A stretch of DNA of 64,000 nt from Bacteroidaceae bacterium. Lineage in GTDB: Bacteria; Bacteroidota; Bacteroidia; Bacteroidales; Bacteroidaceae. Below the pieces are notes generated by a model. The model did no database searches. It was not told the origin of the DNA and saw only the letters and a list, made by a program, of their open reading frames with translations. The stretch covers positions 1-64,000 of the forward strand of contig JAGCNZ010000002.1 of assembly GCA_017645655.1 (NCBI GenBank), written 5' to 3'. Both the position numbers and the translations under genes were made by a program. Positions within the stretch are counted from its first letter, which is position 1. Each line of letters begins with the position of its first letter. Of this stretch, positions 53,894-63,000 are shown piece after piece.

Positions 53894-55342
53894 ATGACAA
53901 AGAAGAAAAAATACCAAGCCACCAAGAAAGACTGGGCAAAATGCATCGTTGCAATCGCCCTCTACATTGCCTTCCTCTACTGGGTAGATGCATGGTGGGG
54001 ACTCATCATCGTGCCGTTTATCTTCGACGCCTACGTCACCCGTCGCATTCCTTGGACGTGGTGGAAGGATGCGGAAAACCCCGTCGTAAGAACCGTGATG
54101 AGTTGGGTCGATGCAATCGTCTTTGCTCTCGTGGCAGTTTACTTCGTCAACATCTATTTCTTCCAGAACTACACCATCCCATCCAGCTCGCTTGAAAAGA
54201 GTTTGCTGGTGGGCGACTATCTGCTCGTGAGCAAGATGAGCTATGGACCTCGCGTGCCTCAGACCCCGCTCCACATGCCCTTGTGCCAGCACACACTTCC
54301 CTTCGGCGGCAAGAGCTACCTGGAGTGGCCGCAATGGAAATACAAGAGAGTGACACCCAAACCAGTCCAGCTCAACGACATCGTCGTGTTCAATTACCCC
54401 GCGGGCGACACCGTGGTCAGCAACGTAAGGTATCAAACCGAGTATTACGCCATGTGTTATGGCTATGGCATGAGTCTCTACCAACAGCAGACAGGCAGCC
54501 TGCCTCAGCTGAAAGACCTGCCTCCGTTGCAACAGAGACAGTTCTACAATACCTGTTATGAGCTGGGTCGTCAGTACATTCGACTCGCCTCGCAAGAGTA
54601 CGGAACAGTGTCTTGGCGCCCTGTCGACAGGCGAGAAAACTATGTGAAGCGTTGCATAGGACTCCCCGGACAAACGCTTGAAATACGAGATAAGGCAGTC
54701 TACTTGGATGGCAAGGAGAACCCCGCGCCCAAGAATGTGCAGTTTAATTACAATGTTCAACTCAAGACAAAATATCTCCCAGATGCCCTCATCTACGAAC
54801 TTGGGCTGAGTGTGAAGGATGTTAAGGACATGTACGCGACTGGCGAGATACCCCTAACTGCCCAGGCAAAGCAGGCTCTGGAGGCTCACACGGAGTATGT
54901 GGAGAGCATCTCTCCCATTGAGAGTCGCGACATGGGGCTGTATCCGCCGAACGCTTATACAGGCTGGACTCAGGACAACTACGGGCCGATTTGGATTCCA
55001 AAGAAGGGCGAGAGCATCAAGTTGACGTTGGACAACATCGCCATCTACGAGCGTCCCATCCGTATCTATGAGGGCAACGACCTGAAGGTGACTGCCGACG
55101 GCGACATTTTCATCAATGGACAGAAGGCTTCGGAATACACCTTCAAGATGGACTACTACTGGATGCAGGGTGACAATCGCCATTGTTCTGCCGACTCGCG
55201 CTACTGGGGCTTCGTTCCCGAGGACCATATCGTGGGCAAACCTATCTTTATATGGTTGAGCACGGACGCAGACAGGGCATGGTTCAGCGGCCATCATATT
55301 CGATGGAATCGCCTGTTTTCGCTCGTTGATAACATTAAGTGA
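53894..55342 (+). CDS. lepB: Signal peptidase I (long Bacteroidetes form)
   Basis: A 482-residue LepB, which removes signal peptides at the outer face of the inner membrane. Two membrane segments lie at about 12-55 and 75-95. The nucleophile region is IPSSSLEKSLLVGDYLLVSK (about 95-114), the catalytic Lys lies in RRENYVKRCIGLPGQTLEI (about 250-268), and the last box is MQGDNRHCSADSRYWGFVPE. Long insertions between the boxes make it much longer than E. coli-like forms, as in other Bacteroidetes. Leu replaces the common Met after the Ser. Confidence 0.95.
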   Translation: MTKKKKYQATKKDWAKCIVAIALYIAFLYWVDAWWGLIIVPFIFDAYVTRRIPWTWWKDAENPVVRTVMSWVDAIVFALVAVYFVNIYFFQNYTIPSSSLEKSLLVGDYLLVSKMSYGPRVPQTPLHMPLCQHTLPFGGKSYLEWPQWKYKRVTPKPVQLNDIVVFNYPAGDTVVSNVRYQTEYYAMCYGYGMSLYQQQTGSLPQLKDLPPLQQRQFYNTCYELGRQYIRLASQEYGTVSWRPVDRRENYVKRCIGLPGQTLEIRDKAVYLDGKENPAPKNVQFNYNVQLKTKYLPDALIYELGLSVKDVKDMYATGEIPLTAQAKQALEAHTEYVESISPIESRDMGLYPPNAYTGWTQDNYGPIWIPKKGESIKLTLDNIAIYERPIRIYEGNDLKVTADGDIFINGQKASEYTFKMDYYWMQGDNRHCSADSRYWGFVPEDHIVGKPIFIWLSTDADRAWFSGHHIRWNRLFSLVDNIK

Positions 55343-55359
55343 AGTATGCTCTCTACAGC

Positions 55360-55430
55360 GAATTGCACGAATTGCACGAATAGGCTACGCCCTTGACAAC
55401 AGAGAGTAATTCGTGTGATTCGTGCAATTC
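55360..55430. repeat. Inverted repeat with iterated AATTGCACG/CGTGCAATT
   Basis: 22-bp arms with two mismatches (55360-55381 and 55409-55430), each built from two GAATTGCAC-type units, enclose a 27-nt loop. It lies 17 bp after lepB and could act as its terminator. The same type of AATTCGTGCAATTCGTG sequence is widespread in Bacteroidetes intergenic DNA as far as I know. Confidence 0.8.
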
Positions 55431-55465
55431 GTGGTTAATAATAATCCATTCTTCCGTTTCGTTCA

Positions 55466-56023
55466 ATGGTTCTGCCTTGCTGTTACCTCGCTCCGGTTTC
55501 TCACTACAGCGCTTATTATCATGCTGATGAAGTGCGGCTCGAGGTATGCGACCACTTCATGAAGCAAACGCTGCGCAATCGTTGCTGGATAGATAGCCCG
55601 AATGGAGCGCTTGCTCTCACCATTCCGATTGTGAAGACAGAAGGCAAGACGATGATGCGCGACGTGCGAATCAGCGACCACGGCAATTGGAGGCATCAGC
55701 ATTGGATTGCCCTCGAGAGCAGTTACAGGCAGTCGCCTTTCTTTGAATATTATGCCGATGAATTCGCGCCTTTTTATGAAAAGAGGTGGGATTACCTGGC
55801 AGATTTCAACGAAGAACTCATAGCGTTGGTTGCTTCGCTGCTCGACATCAGCAAACCCACCAGCAGGACATCCCTTTATGAGGGTGATGTGTTTGCTCAG
55901 TTGCCTGCCTTCGAGGCCCGACCTTACTACCAGATGTTTGCTTCTCGTCACGGCTTCTTGCCCGACCTCAGCATCGTCGATTTACTTTTCAACCTTGGTC
56001 CGGAGGGTGTGCTATGGCTGTAA
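55466..56023 (+). CDS. WbqC-like family protein
   Basis: A 185-residue protein with the WbqC-type fold: an opening CCYLAPVSHYSAYYHADEV, then NRCWIDSPNGALALTIPI, and YRQSPFFEYYADEFAPFYEK. WbqC-like proteins occur in O-antigen and other gene clusters and are proposed to act with aminotransferases; the activity is not established. Its end overlaps the start of the pseudouridine synthase gene by 10 bp in another frame. Confidence 0.82.
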   Translation: MVLPCCYLAPVSHYSAYYHADEVRLEVCDHFMKQTLRNRCWIDSPNGALALTIPIVKTEGKTMMRDVRISDHGNWRHQHWIALESSYRQSPFFEYYADEFAPFYEKRWDYLADFNEELIALVASLLDISKPTSRTSLYEGDVFAQLPAFEARPYYQMFASRHGFLPDLSIVDLLFNLGPEGVLWL

Positions 56024-57675
56024 CGTTGCATCCCTTGCCGCCTCACGTCCAGACGACAAACGCCCCGAAGCAGTTCACTTATCCCTTCTGCTACGAACCT
56101 CACCCGCTTTGCGTTGCTGCAGCAAACGAGGTGCGACACTACATCGCACAGCACCCCGAGTGGCACGACGAGTTGCAACGCGGGAAGATGCTTGGCGTGC
56201 TCATAGTGAACCCCTCTAAATCTCCCCTTAATGGGAAGACTTCTTATCCTTTATCCTCCCCAAAGAGGGAGTCAGAGAGCGTTTCGCTCGCTTTCCTGGC
56301 TGCCTTCTCCGGCACGCTCGACGGCAAGACGCAGCACGAATACTTCGTTCCGCCAGTCTTCGACCTGATGTCTCCGGGTTGTTATTTCCAGGAGGAAGAG
56401 GCTGCCATCAGTGCCATCAACCATCGGATAACATTGCTCGAAGGCTCATTAAACCAGAGTCCTTTGCGAGTGAAAAGGGACGAAGAACTTGCCGCCTACA
56501 GGGAGTTTATGCGACGAAGCAAGGCAGAACGAGATGCACGTCGAGAGTCGATTTCAGTCGATGAAATGGGCGAAAATGAACAAAACCTGATAAAAGAGAG
56601 CCAGCACCAGAAGGCGGAGTATCGCAGGCTGAAGCAAAGTTGGGAGCAACGCGTTTTTGACGATGAGGCGCCGCTGCGCGCACAGCAAGAAGAGATTGCC
56701 CAGCTGCAGCGAGAAAGGCATGTGCGCAGCATCGCATTGCAGCAGTGGCTGTTCCGCCAGTTTGCCTTTCTCAATGCCCGAGGCGAGGAGAAGTCGCTGT
56801 TGGAGCTCTTTGCGCCGGCCGTTCCACCGTCCGGTGCAGGCGAATGTTGCGCGCCGAGATTGCTGCAGGCGGCTTACAAAGAGGGTCTGCAACCGCTCTG
56901 TATGGCTGAATTCTGGGTGGGAGCATCGCCAGCGGACGAGGTGAGACATGACGGCCACTACTATCCCGCTTGCCGTAGCAAGTGCCGTCCCATCCTCACG
57001 CACATGCTTGCGGGACTCGACGTCGAACCCAATCCTTTGCTTGCAGGCAGGGAAAAGTTGCTTTCGCGACTGCACATTATATATAATAATGGCGAGTTTG
57101 CCGTGGTGAGCAAGCCAGCCGGCATGCTTTCCGTGCCAGGCAAAGACGACCTTCCAAACGTGCAGGATGCAATAAAAAGCGCCATTTCATCGGTCAAAGG
57201 ACCCCTCATTGTGCACCGTCTCGACATGGATACGAGTGGTCTGATGCTCGTTGCGTTGACCGACGAGAAGTATCACGAGCTGCAAGACCTCTTCCTGCAT
57301 CGCCGCATACACAAGGTCTACCATGCCCTCCTCGAGCGAGAGATGCCCGTCGGACTCGAGGGTACGGTAAGTCTGCCCTTGCGTCCCGACATCGTCGACC
57401 GCCCTCGTCAGTTGGTCGACAGACTGCATGGGAAGCCAGCCGAGACGCGCTACAAGGTGCTGGCAAACAGGGATGGTCATGCTCTGCTCGAGCTCAAGCC
57501 AATCACCGGACGCACCCATCAGCTGCGTGTTCACTGCGCTCATCCGCAGGGACTTGACAATCCGATTGTCGGCGACAGGCTTTATGGCAAGCCAGGCGAC
57601 AGGCTGATGCTGCATGCTTGCAGTATTACTATTGAAGACCAAACCTTCACTGATACTATGAATTGTTTATTATGA
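56014..57675 (+). CDS. RluA family pseudouridine synthase with long N-terminal extension
   Basis: A 553-residue protein. The catalytic domain is C-terminal (about 345-553): VVSKPAGMLSVPGK, IVHRLDMDTSGLMLVA with the catalytic Asp, RPDIVDRPRQLVD and ITGRTHQLRVHCAHP. The N-terminal 340 residues include a helical, charged coiled-coil stretch (about 150-255) and are seen in Bacteroidetes relatives. A low-complexity segment (about 68-93, SKSPLNGKTSYPLSSPKRES) looks inserted. The target is probably rRNA or tRNA uridine; the site is unknown. ATGA overlap with the PHP gene. Confidence 0.88.
   Translation: MAVTLHPLPPHVQTTNAPKQFTYPFCYEPHPLCVAAANEVRHYIAQHPEWHDELQRGKMLGVLIVNPSKSPLNGKTSYPLSSPKRESESVSLAFLAAFSGTLDGKTQHEYFVPPVFDLMSPGCYFQEEEAAISAINHRITLLEGSLNQSPLRVKRDEELAAYREFMRRSKAERDARRESISVDEMGENEQNLIKESQHQKAEYRRLKQSWEQRVFDDEAPLRAQQEEIAQLQRERHVRSIALQQWLFRQFAFLNARGEEKSLLELFAPAVPPSGAGECCAPRLLQAAYKEGLQPLCMAEFWVGASPADEVRHDGHYYPACRSKCRPILTHMLAGLDVEPNPLLAGREKLLSRLHIIYNNGEFAVVSKPAGMLSVPGKDDLPNVQDAIKSAISSVKGPLIVHRLDMDTSGLMLVALTDEKYHELQDLFLHRRIHKVYHALLEREMPVGLEGTVSLPLRPDIVDRPRQLVDRLHGKPAETRYKVLANRDGHALLELKPITGRTHQLRVHCAHPQGLDNPIVGDRLYGKPGDRLMLHACSITIEDQTFTDTMNCLL
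56217..56292. repeat. Low-complexity insert in the pseudouridine synthase gene
   Basis: A CT-rich then GA-rich stretch (CTCCCCTTAATGGGAAG, CCTCCCCAAAGAGGGAG) with small inverted repeats, encoding a Ser/Pro/Lys-rich segment between conserved blocks GVLIVNP and FLAAFSGTLDGKTQHEYFVP. Borders are approximate. Confidence 0.55.
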
Positions 57676-58388
57676 AGCACGAATTGAAGTTAGACGTCCA
57701 CACCCATACCGTGATGAGCGGCCATGCCTACAGCACCTTGCAGGAGATGGTGGCTGCCGCCCAGCAGAAAGGTCTCGATATCCTCGGCATCACGGAGCAC
57801 GCTCCCGGCATCCCCGGCACGTGCCATCCCATCTATTTCCGCAACCTGCACGTGGTGCCCAGGCAGTTTGGAAACCTGCGCCTGATGCTTGGTGCCGAGC
57901 TGAACATCTTGGATACGAAGGGCACGCTCGACCTCGACGAATACTACTACAAGCGACTCGACATCCGCATCGCCGGCATACACCTGCTGTGCTGGGAGGG
58001 CGGAACCGTCGAGGAGAACACCCAGGGCATGATCAACGCCATTCGAAATCCGTGGACGCAAATCATCTCGCATCCCGGCGACGGCACCGCCGAGCTCCTT
58101 TTCGAGCCGATTGTCCTGGCCGCGAAGGAGTCGAAGACGCTGCTCGAAATCAACAACAGCAGCCTCAATCCCTGCCGAAACAAGGAGACGGCACTCGTGA
58201 ACAACCTCGAAATACTGCGCCTGTGCAAGCGCTACGAAGTGCCTGTCGTGCTGAGCAGCGACGCACACATCAGTTGCGCCATTGCCGACTACGGCTTCAT
58301 CTGGCCGTTGCTGCAGGAGACGGACTTCCCCGACGGACTTATCCTGAACTACGACACAGAGTGTTTCCTGCAGTATATCGGGGCATGA
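57672..58388 (+). CDS. PHP domain metal-dependent phosphatase, YcdX type
   Basis: About 238 residues. The start is the ATG at 57672-57674, which overlaps the TGA of the preceding gene; a TTG further up is less likely. Metal-binding PHP motifs are complete: HTHTVMSGHAYS, ITEHAPGIPG, GAELNILD, GIHLLCWEGG, ISHPGDGTAELL and SSDAHIS. YcdX-type proteins hydrolyse phosphate esters with a trinuclear metal centre. The in vivo substrate is unknown. Confidence 0.9.
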   Translation: MKHELKLDVHTHTVMSGHAYSTLQEMVAAAQQKGLDILGITEHAPGIPGTCHPIYFRNLHVVPRQFGNLRLMLGAELNILDTKGTLDLDEYYYKRLDIRIAGIHLLCWEGGTVEENTQGMINAIRNPWTQIISHPGDGTAELLFEPIVLAAKESKTLLEINNSSLNPCRNKETALVNNLEILRLCKRYEVPVVLSSDAHISCAIADYGFIWPLLQETDFPDGLILNYDTECFLQYIGA

Positions 58389-58394
58389 TGGCTC

Positions 58395-58493
58395 AGTCCT
58401 CCTAAAATTTTATTATAGGAGGACTCGAGTCCTCCCACGGTGGGACTGGAGTTTTTCCGCGGTGGGACTGCAGTCCTCCCATGGTGGGACTGA
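58395..58493. repeat. Tandem 22-bp palindromic repeat
   Basis: Three 22-bp units in tandem at 58428-58449, 58450-58471 and 58472-58493, each ending GGTGGGACTG and starting AGT, with palindromic cores TCCCACGGTGGGA, CCGCGG and TCCCATGGTGGGA. A 10-bp perfect inverted repeat (AGTCCTCCTA 58395-58404, TAGGAGGACT 58416-58425) and the palindrome GGACTCGAGTCC precede them. It lies between convergent genes and may terminate both. Confidence 0.85.
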
Positions 58494-58513
58494 CGAAGGA
58501 CTACGGTATCTTA

Positions 58514-59413
58514 TTAAGGTTTAAGTTGTTTGAGCCAACGCTCGATGTTGCGTTTCAGGCCATCGAACTTGGCACGTTTGACGGCGGAACCCTTGAAGAG
58601 CGTCTGGTATTGCTCCTCTGTGAGGCTTTCCCAGTCGTCGGGAGTCATCTGCAATAAGTCCTCGGAGGGCTGGAAGGCTGGTTCCGTAGTGGGTTGTGAC
58701 TCAGCAAATTGAGGTGTGGCTCGCAGGCAGCGGTCGCATCCATAGAAGGTGCGCTTCAACTCCAACTCATCTGGCAAGGGACCGCGATGCTCGATGGTCT
58801 GGTAGCTGATGCAGAGACGTGCGTCGAGACCCTCGGGAGTGAGGGCCGGACAAAGGCTTCCTCCCGTCTTCTCCTCGGGGAGCGGAGCCAGTGGCGAGTC
58901 GTAGTGGTCGGCCTCGGCGGTCAGGAAAAGTTCTCCCAGGAAGACCGTCGGTCCGTAGCCCGGCACGCTGATGAAGCCGCTGCCCGGAGTGATGATGCCG
59001 ATGCCGCTGCGCCAAGCCCAGTAGCGCTCCAGCACAGGCGCCGTGTCGACAAAGCATCGGCCTTCCAGTCCGCAAGCCTGCATGAGTTCCTGCATCCGCC
59101 CTCGCATCACGTCGTGATAGTCCTTGCCTTGCGCATAGAGACTGATGGCGGGCTGGCGCTTCTCGGGCATGAAGTTCATGGCAAGGCTGACGATGGTCCG
59201 CACGCCGGGCATGAGCAGGTCGGGCTGCAGCCGCATCTCGACGTTGCGGCGCATGTAGTCCATCTCGCCACAATAGTCCAGTTCCAGCCAGTGCTGGTAG
59301 CGACGGGCAACGTCCTCAGCCACGGGTTCCGCCTTCGCCAGTCCACAAGCAACAAAACCCAAGCTCTGGGCCTGGGTTTTGATGTGTTTGCTATTCAATG
59401 ACGCCGAATTCAT
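58514..59413 (-). CDS. QueG-like protein with dismantled Fe-S motifs
   Basis: A 299-residue relative of epoxyqueuosine reductase, which makes queuosine from epoxyqueuosine using cobalamin and two 4Fe-4S clusters. The fold blocks are present: FVACGLAKAEPV, FVDTAPVLERYWAWR with the catalytic-type Asp (about residue 122), VFLGELFL, ARLCISYQTIEHRG and the C-terminal GSAVKRAKFDGLKRN. The first cluster motif, normally CxxCxxCxxxCP, is reduced to GGSLCPAL (about 190), and the second, CDxCxxxCPWN, reads CDRCLRATPQF (about 226). The usual GWIGKN reads GIITPG. It may have lost redox activity. It overlaps the deacetylase gene by 23 bp. Confidence 0.8.
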   Translation of the reverse strand: MNSASLNSKHIKTQAQSLGFVACGLAKAEPVAEDVARRYQHWLELDYCGEMDYMRRNVEMRLQPDLLMPGVRTIVSLAMNFMPEKRQPAISLYAQGKDYHDVMRGRMQELMQACGLEGRCFVDTAPVLERYWAWRSGIGIITPGSGFISVPGYGPTVFLGELFLTAEADHYDSPLAPLPEEKTGGSLCPALTPEGLDARLCISYQTIEHRGPLPDELELKRTFYGCDRCLRATPQFAESQPTTEPAFQPSEDLLQMTPDDWESLTEEQYQTLFKGSAVKRAKFDGLKRNIERWLKQLKP

Positions 59414-60005
59414 AACCTTCTTGTTTCAGCCAAGCAAGTATCTCCGGCAGGGCATGTTTGAGCTTGTCGATGCTCTTGAGCGAGTCGTGAAGCGTGATGA
59501 TACTGCCGTTTCGCGTGTAGCGCTTCACATTGTTCACTACGTCGCTCGCCGTCAACAGACGGCTGTAGTCGCGCGTTACCACGTCCCACATCACGACTTT
59601 TATGCCGATGTATCTCAGCACCCTGTACTGCACCATCCCAATCCAGCCATGAGGAGGTCGGAAGAGGTTGGTGTGGAAGATGTCGTTGGCCTTCTTGATG
59701 TTGGCCAGATACGTCCAAGGACGATGCCGGAACCCCGAGATGTGGTTGTACGTATGGTTGCCAATGGCATGTCCTCGCAGGCGAACCTCGTCGAGCAGGT
59801 GCGGATACTTGGCAGCGTTGTCACCCACCATGAAGAAGGTAGCCTTGGCTCCAAAGCGGTCGAGGGTGTCGAGGATGAATGGCGTCGCCTCAGGAATCGG
59901 CCCGTCATCGAAGGTGAGATAGACAGCCCTCCTGCCCGGGTTTATCCTCCACAAAGCGTGCGGATAGAACCATCGGAAGATGCGCGGCGGTTGTTCAATC
60001 AGCAT
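59391..60005 (-). CDS. Polysaccharide deacetylase (NodB domain)
   Basis: A 204-residue carbohydrate esterase family 4-type protein. Motifs: LTFDDGPIPEATPFIL (catalytic and metal Asp, about 30-45), GNHTYNHIS (HxxxH metal site, about 81-89), RPPHGWIGM (about 115-123) and MWDVVTRDYS. It has no signal peptide, so a membrane-bound or cytoplasmic site must be assumed. It probably removes acetyl groups from surface glycan or peptidoglycan sugars. Between the DUF2723 gene (1-bp overlap) and the QueG-like gene on the minus strand. Confidence 0.9.
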   Translation of the reverse strand: MLIEQPPRIFRWFYPHALWRINPGRRAVYLTFDDGPIPEATPFILDTLDRFGAKATFFMVGDNAAKYPHLLDEVRLRGHAIGNHTYNHISGFRHRPWTYLANIKKANDIFHTNLFRPPHGWIGMVQYRVLRYIGIKVVMWDVVTRDYSRLLTASDVVNNVKRYTRNGSIITLHDSLKSIDKLKHALPEILAWLKQEGYEFGVIE

Positions 60006-63000
60006 TACAGCGATTCTTCTTCAAGGAGTTCGCCCTCCTCGGCTTCTGCGGCAACATCCATCTCAGCCTCCTCCTCCACATCCTCCTCGTCGTCCATGCC
60101 GACGGAGCCGTAGAAGCGTGTCTGCACAAGCTGGTTGTAGAGGTCGAGCTTCTTGGCCAGTTCGATGGTTTGGGCGTTGCCGACACTCTCCAGGATGCTT
60201 ATCGCGCTGTGCATCTGGTAGAAATAACTGAAGCATTCCTTCTGGCTGAGCAGCAGCATACCGTTGGGCAAGTTCAGGTACCACTCGAGGTACTCGGAAG
60301 ACTTGTTGGCGATGGCGATGCAGATGTCTGCCGCCGCCTTCTTGTCTCCAGTGGTGTTCAAGACGCGAGCCAACTCGAGGGAACCGCTCGAGTAACTGTG
60401 CGGCACAGCACTTGGCGGGATGCACTTCTCGACCTTCTCAGCGACCTTCTTCGCCTTGTCGAGCTTGCCTTCCTGCGCAAGCCTGGATGCCAGCTGCGCG
60501 AAGATGCGTCGGTGAGTCGAGCACATACGTGTCACAGTCTCGTCCAGGTAGACGCCCGGCTTGTCGATGCCGCCGAAGGAGAAGCGCGTCATCAGGTTCT
60601 CGTACATCTTATCTGTGTCGACATCCTTGCCGCTCTGCTTCGTGTTGAACGGCGTGATGCGGTACGCCAGGCCTTCCTGAACGAAATAGTCGTCGAGGTG
60701 ACCATAGTTGTCAGGTCCCACAGTCATAGCCACGTACAGCGGACGCTCCCAATTACATTGAGCAATCATCTCGTACATCATCATCTCGCTCTTGTAGACA
60801 GCACGTTTTCCCTTGAGGCTGATGTGCATTTTATCAGGGATGCTGTCGCCCGCCATCATCATCCCGCTGCGACGCACCGCGTCCTTGTCGATGGTGAGGA
60901 CAATGCTGTCGGTCGGGATGAAGCGCAGGTCCGGGTTGTCACTAAGCACCCAATTGTCCATGATACTCGAGAGCTCATGCGGGTCGTCACCCAGAATGTT
61001 GCGAAGCGTCTCGGGATCATCCTTGTAGGACTCAATGAGGCGTTCCAACGTGCCGGGTCGCACAGTGATTCCTTCGCGGGTGCCTGCCACGTATTGCAAG
61101 CGGCTCCAATGTATCGGAACTGCCGGCGAATCATAAGCAGGGCGCTTCATCTGGTCGATGTACCAGTCCGTCTGCAGGTACGAGAGGTTGCAGACGCGGG
61201 CATCAGTGCGGAATCCTTCGGTCTCTTGGGCGTACCAGAGAGGGAAGGTGTCGTTGTCTCCGTTGGTATATATAATGGGGAAATCGCCCTTCGACAACGA
61301 TTCGAGATAGTTCCTGCCGAAGTCCCTGCAGGTGTATCTGCCGCTGCGGTCGTGGTCGTCCCACGTCTGGCCTGCCATCTGGATAGGCACGAGAACACAT
61401 AGACAGCAGAGAAGAGCGCATACCATCTCGCTCCTGAGAAGCTTTTGCAAGTAGTATGCGATGCCTGCCACGCCGAGTCCAACCCAAATGGAATATGCGT
61501 AGAATGAGCCCGCATAAGCATAGTCACGTTCACGCGGCTGCATTGGCGTCTGGTTGAGGTACAGGACGATGGCGAGACCGGTCATGAAGAAGAGGAAGAA
61601 CACGATGCCGAATTGCTTCTCTCCCTCGCCGTTGTCCTTGTCGTCCTTGAAGAGTTGCCACAGCAAGCCGATAAGTCCAAGCAACAGAGGCAGGCAATAG
61701 AAGACGTTGCGACCTTTGTTTTGCTTGAGGTCGCTTGGCAGTTTGCTTTGATCTCCCAGGCGCATGTTGTCGAGGAAGGGTATGCCGGTAATCCAGTTGC
61801 CGTGTTCCCATTCTCCGTTACCCTGGATGTCGTTCTGTCTGCCGGCAAAGTTCCACATGAAGTAGCGCCAGTACATGAAGTTGACCTGGTAGCTGAGGAA
61901 GAAGCGCAGGTTCTCGAGCTGAGTCGGTGTCTTGATTTGCACCATCTCTCCACACCTTTCGTAGCTCTTGACGGTGCCTTTCACGCCACCCATCCAGCTT
62001 TCGTACGCTCCGCTATGTGCCTCGCTGTACATGCGGGGGAAGAGCATGTTCTGCTGATAGACATAGTCCGTCTTGTAGCGTTGCACCTCGTAGCGGTCGG
62101 GTTCGTCGGCAGTTTGCTTTTCTTTCCTCTGGTAGACCGGAGCCCCTTTCTTGCTGACAGGAACGCAGTAGTTGCCGTCGGGCTTGAGCAGGACTTGGCT
62201 GGTGTATGCAGGGCCATAGAGCAAGGGACGGTCGCCGTACTGCTCTCGGCTCAGGTATGTTCCCAGGGTAAAGATGTCTTCGGGGGAGTTCTGGTCCATT
62301 GGTGTGTTAGCAGAACTGCGGATGACAATCACGGCGTACGAGCTGTAGCCTATCATGATCATGAGCATGCAGAGCAGCGACGTGTTCATCAGCCGTGCGG
62401 ATACGAGTGGTTTGCCCTCTTTCTTCCAACCAAGCGCAAGATAGAGCAGCGCCAGTACGACCACGCCGAAGATGATGCTTGTCCAGCCGTAGCCGTAGAA
62501 CGGGATGCCCAGCATGCCCACGCTCAGCAGGTAAGAGACTGTCATGCGGGTGCGGCTCTTCTGCTTCACGGTTTCCCAAATGCTCCAGAGGACGATGCCG
62601 ACGAGCAGGGCGATATACACGATGACGCCTGTGTTGAAAGGCATGCTCAGTGTGTTGACGAAGAGAAGTTCGAACCAGCCGCCTACCTTGACGATGCCCG
62701 GCACGATGCCGTAGAGCACTGCAGCAATGAGAACTCCGCTGCCGACCAACGATAGGATGGCTCCCTTCATGTTGGAATTCTTCACTTTTCGGTAGTAGAA
62801 GATGAGGACGAGGGCTGGCAGGCAGAGCAGGTTGAGCAGGTGTACGCCGATGCTAAGGCCGGTCAGATAGGCGATGAATATGAGCCAACGGTCGCTTCCG
62901 GGCTCGTCGGCGTGGTCTTCCCACTTGAGCATGAGCCAGAAGACGACTGCCGTGAAGAGGCTGCTGTAGGCGTAGACTTCGCCTTCTACTGCGCTATACC

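Noticed and set aside
58514..59413. Frameshift as the reason for missing Fe-S motifs in the QueG-like gene
   Set aside because: The other two frames across about 58850-58890 give no Cys-rich motif, so a simple frameshift does not restore it.
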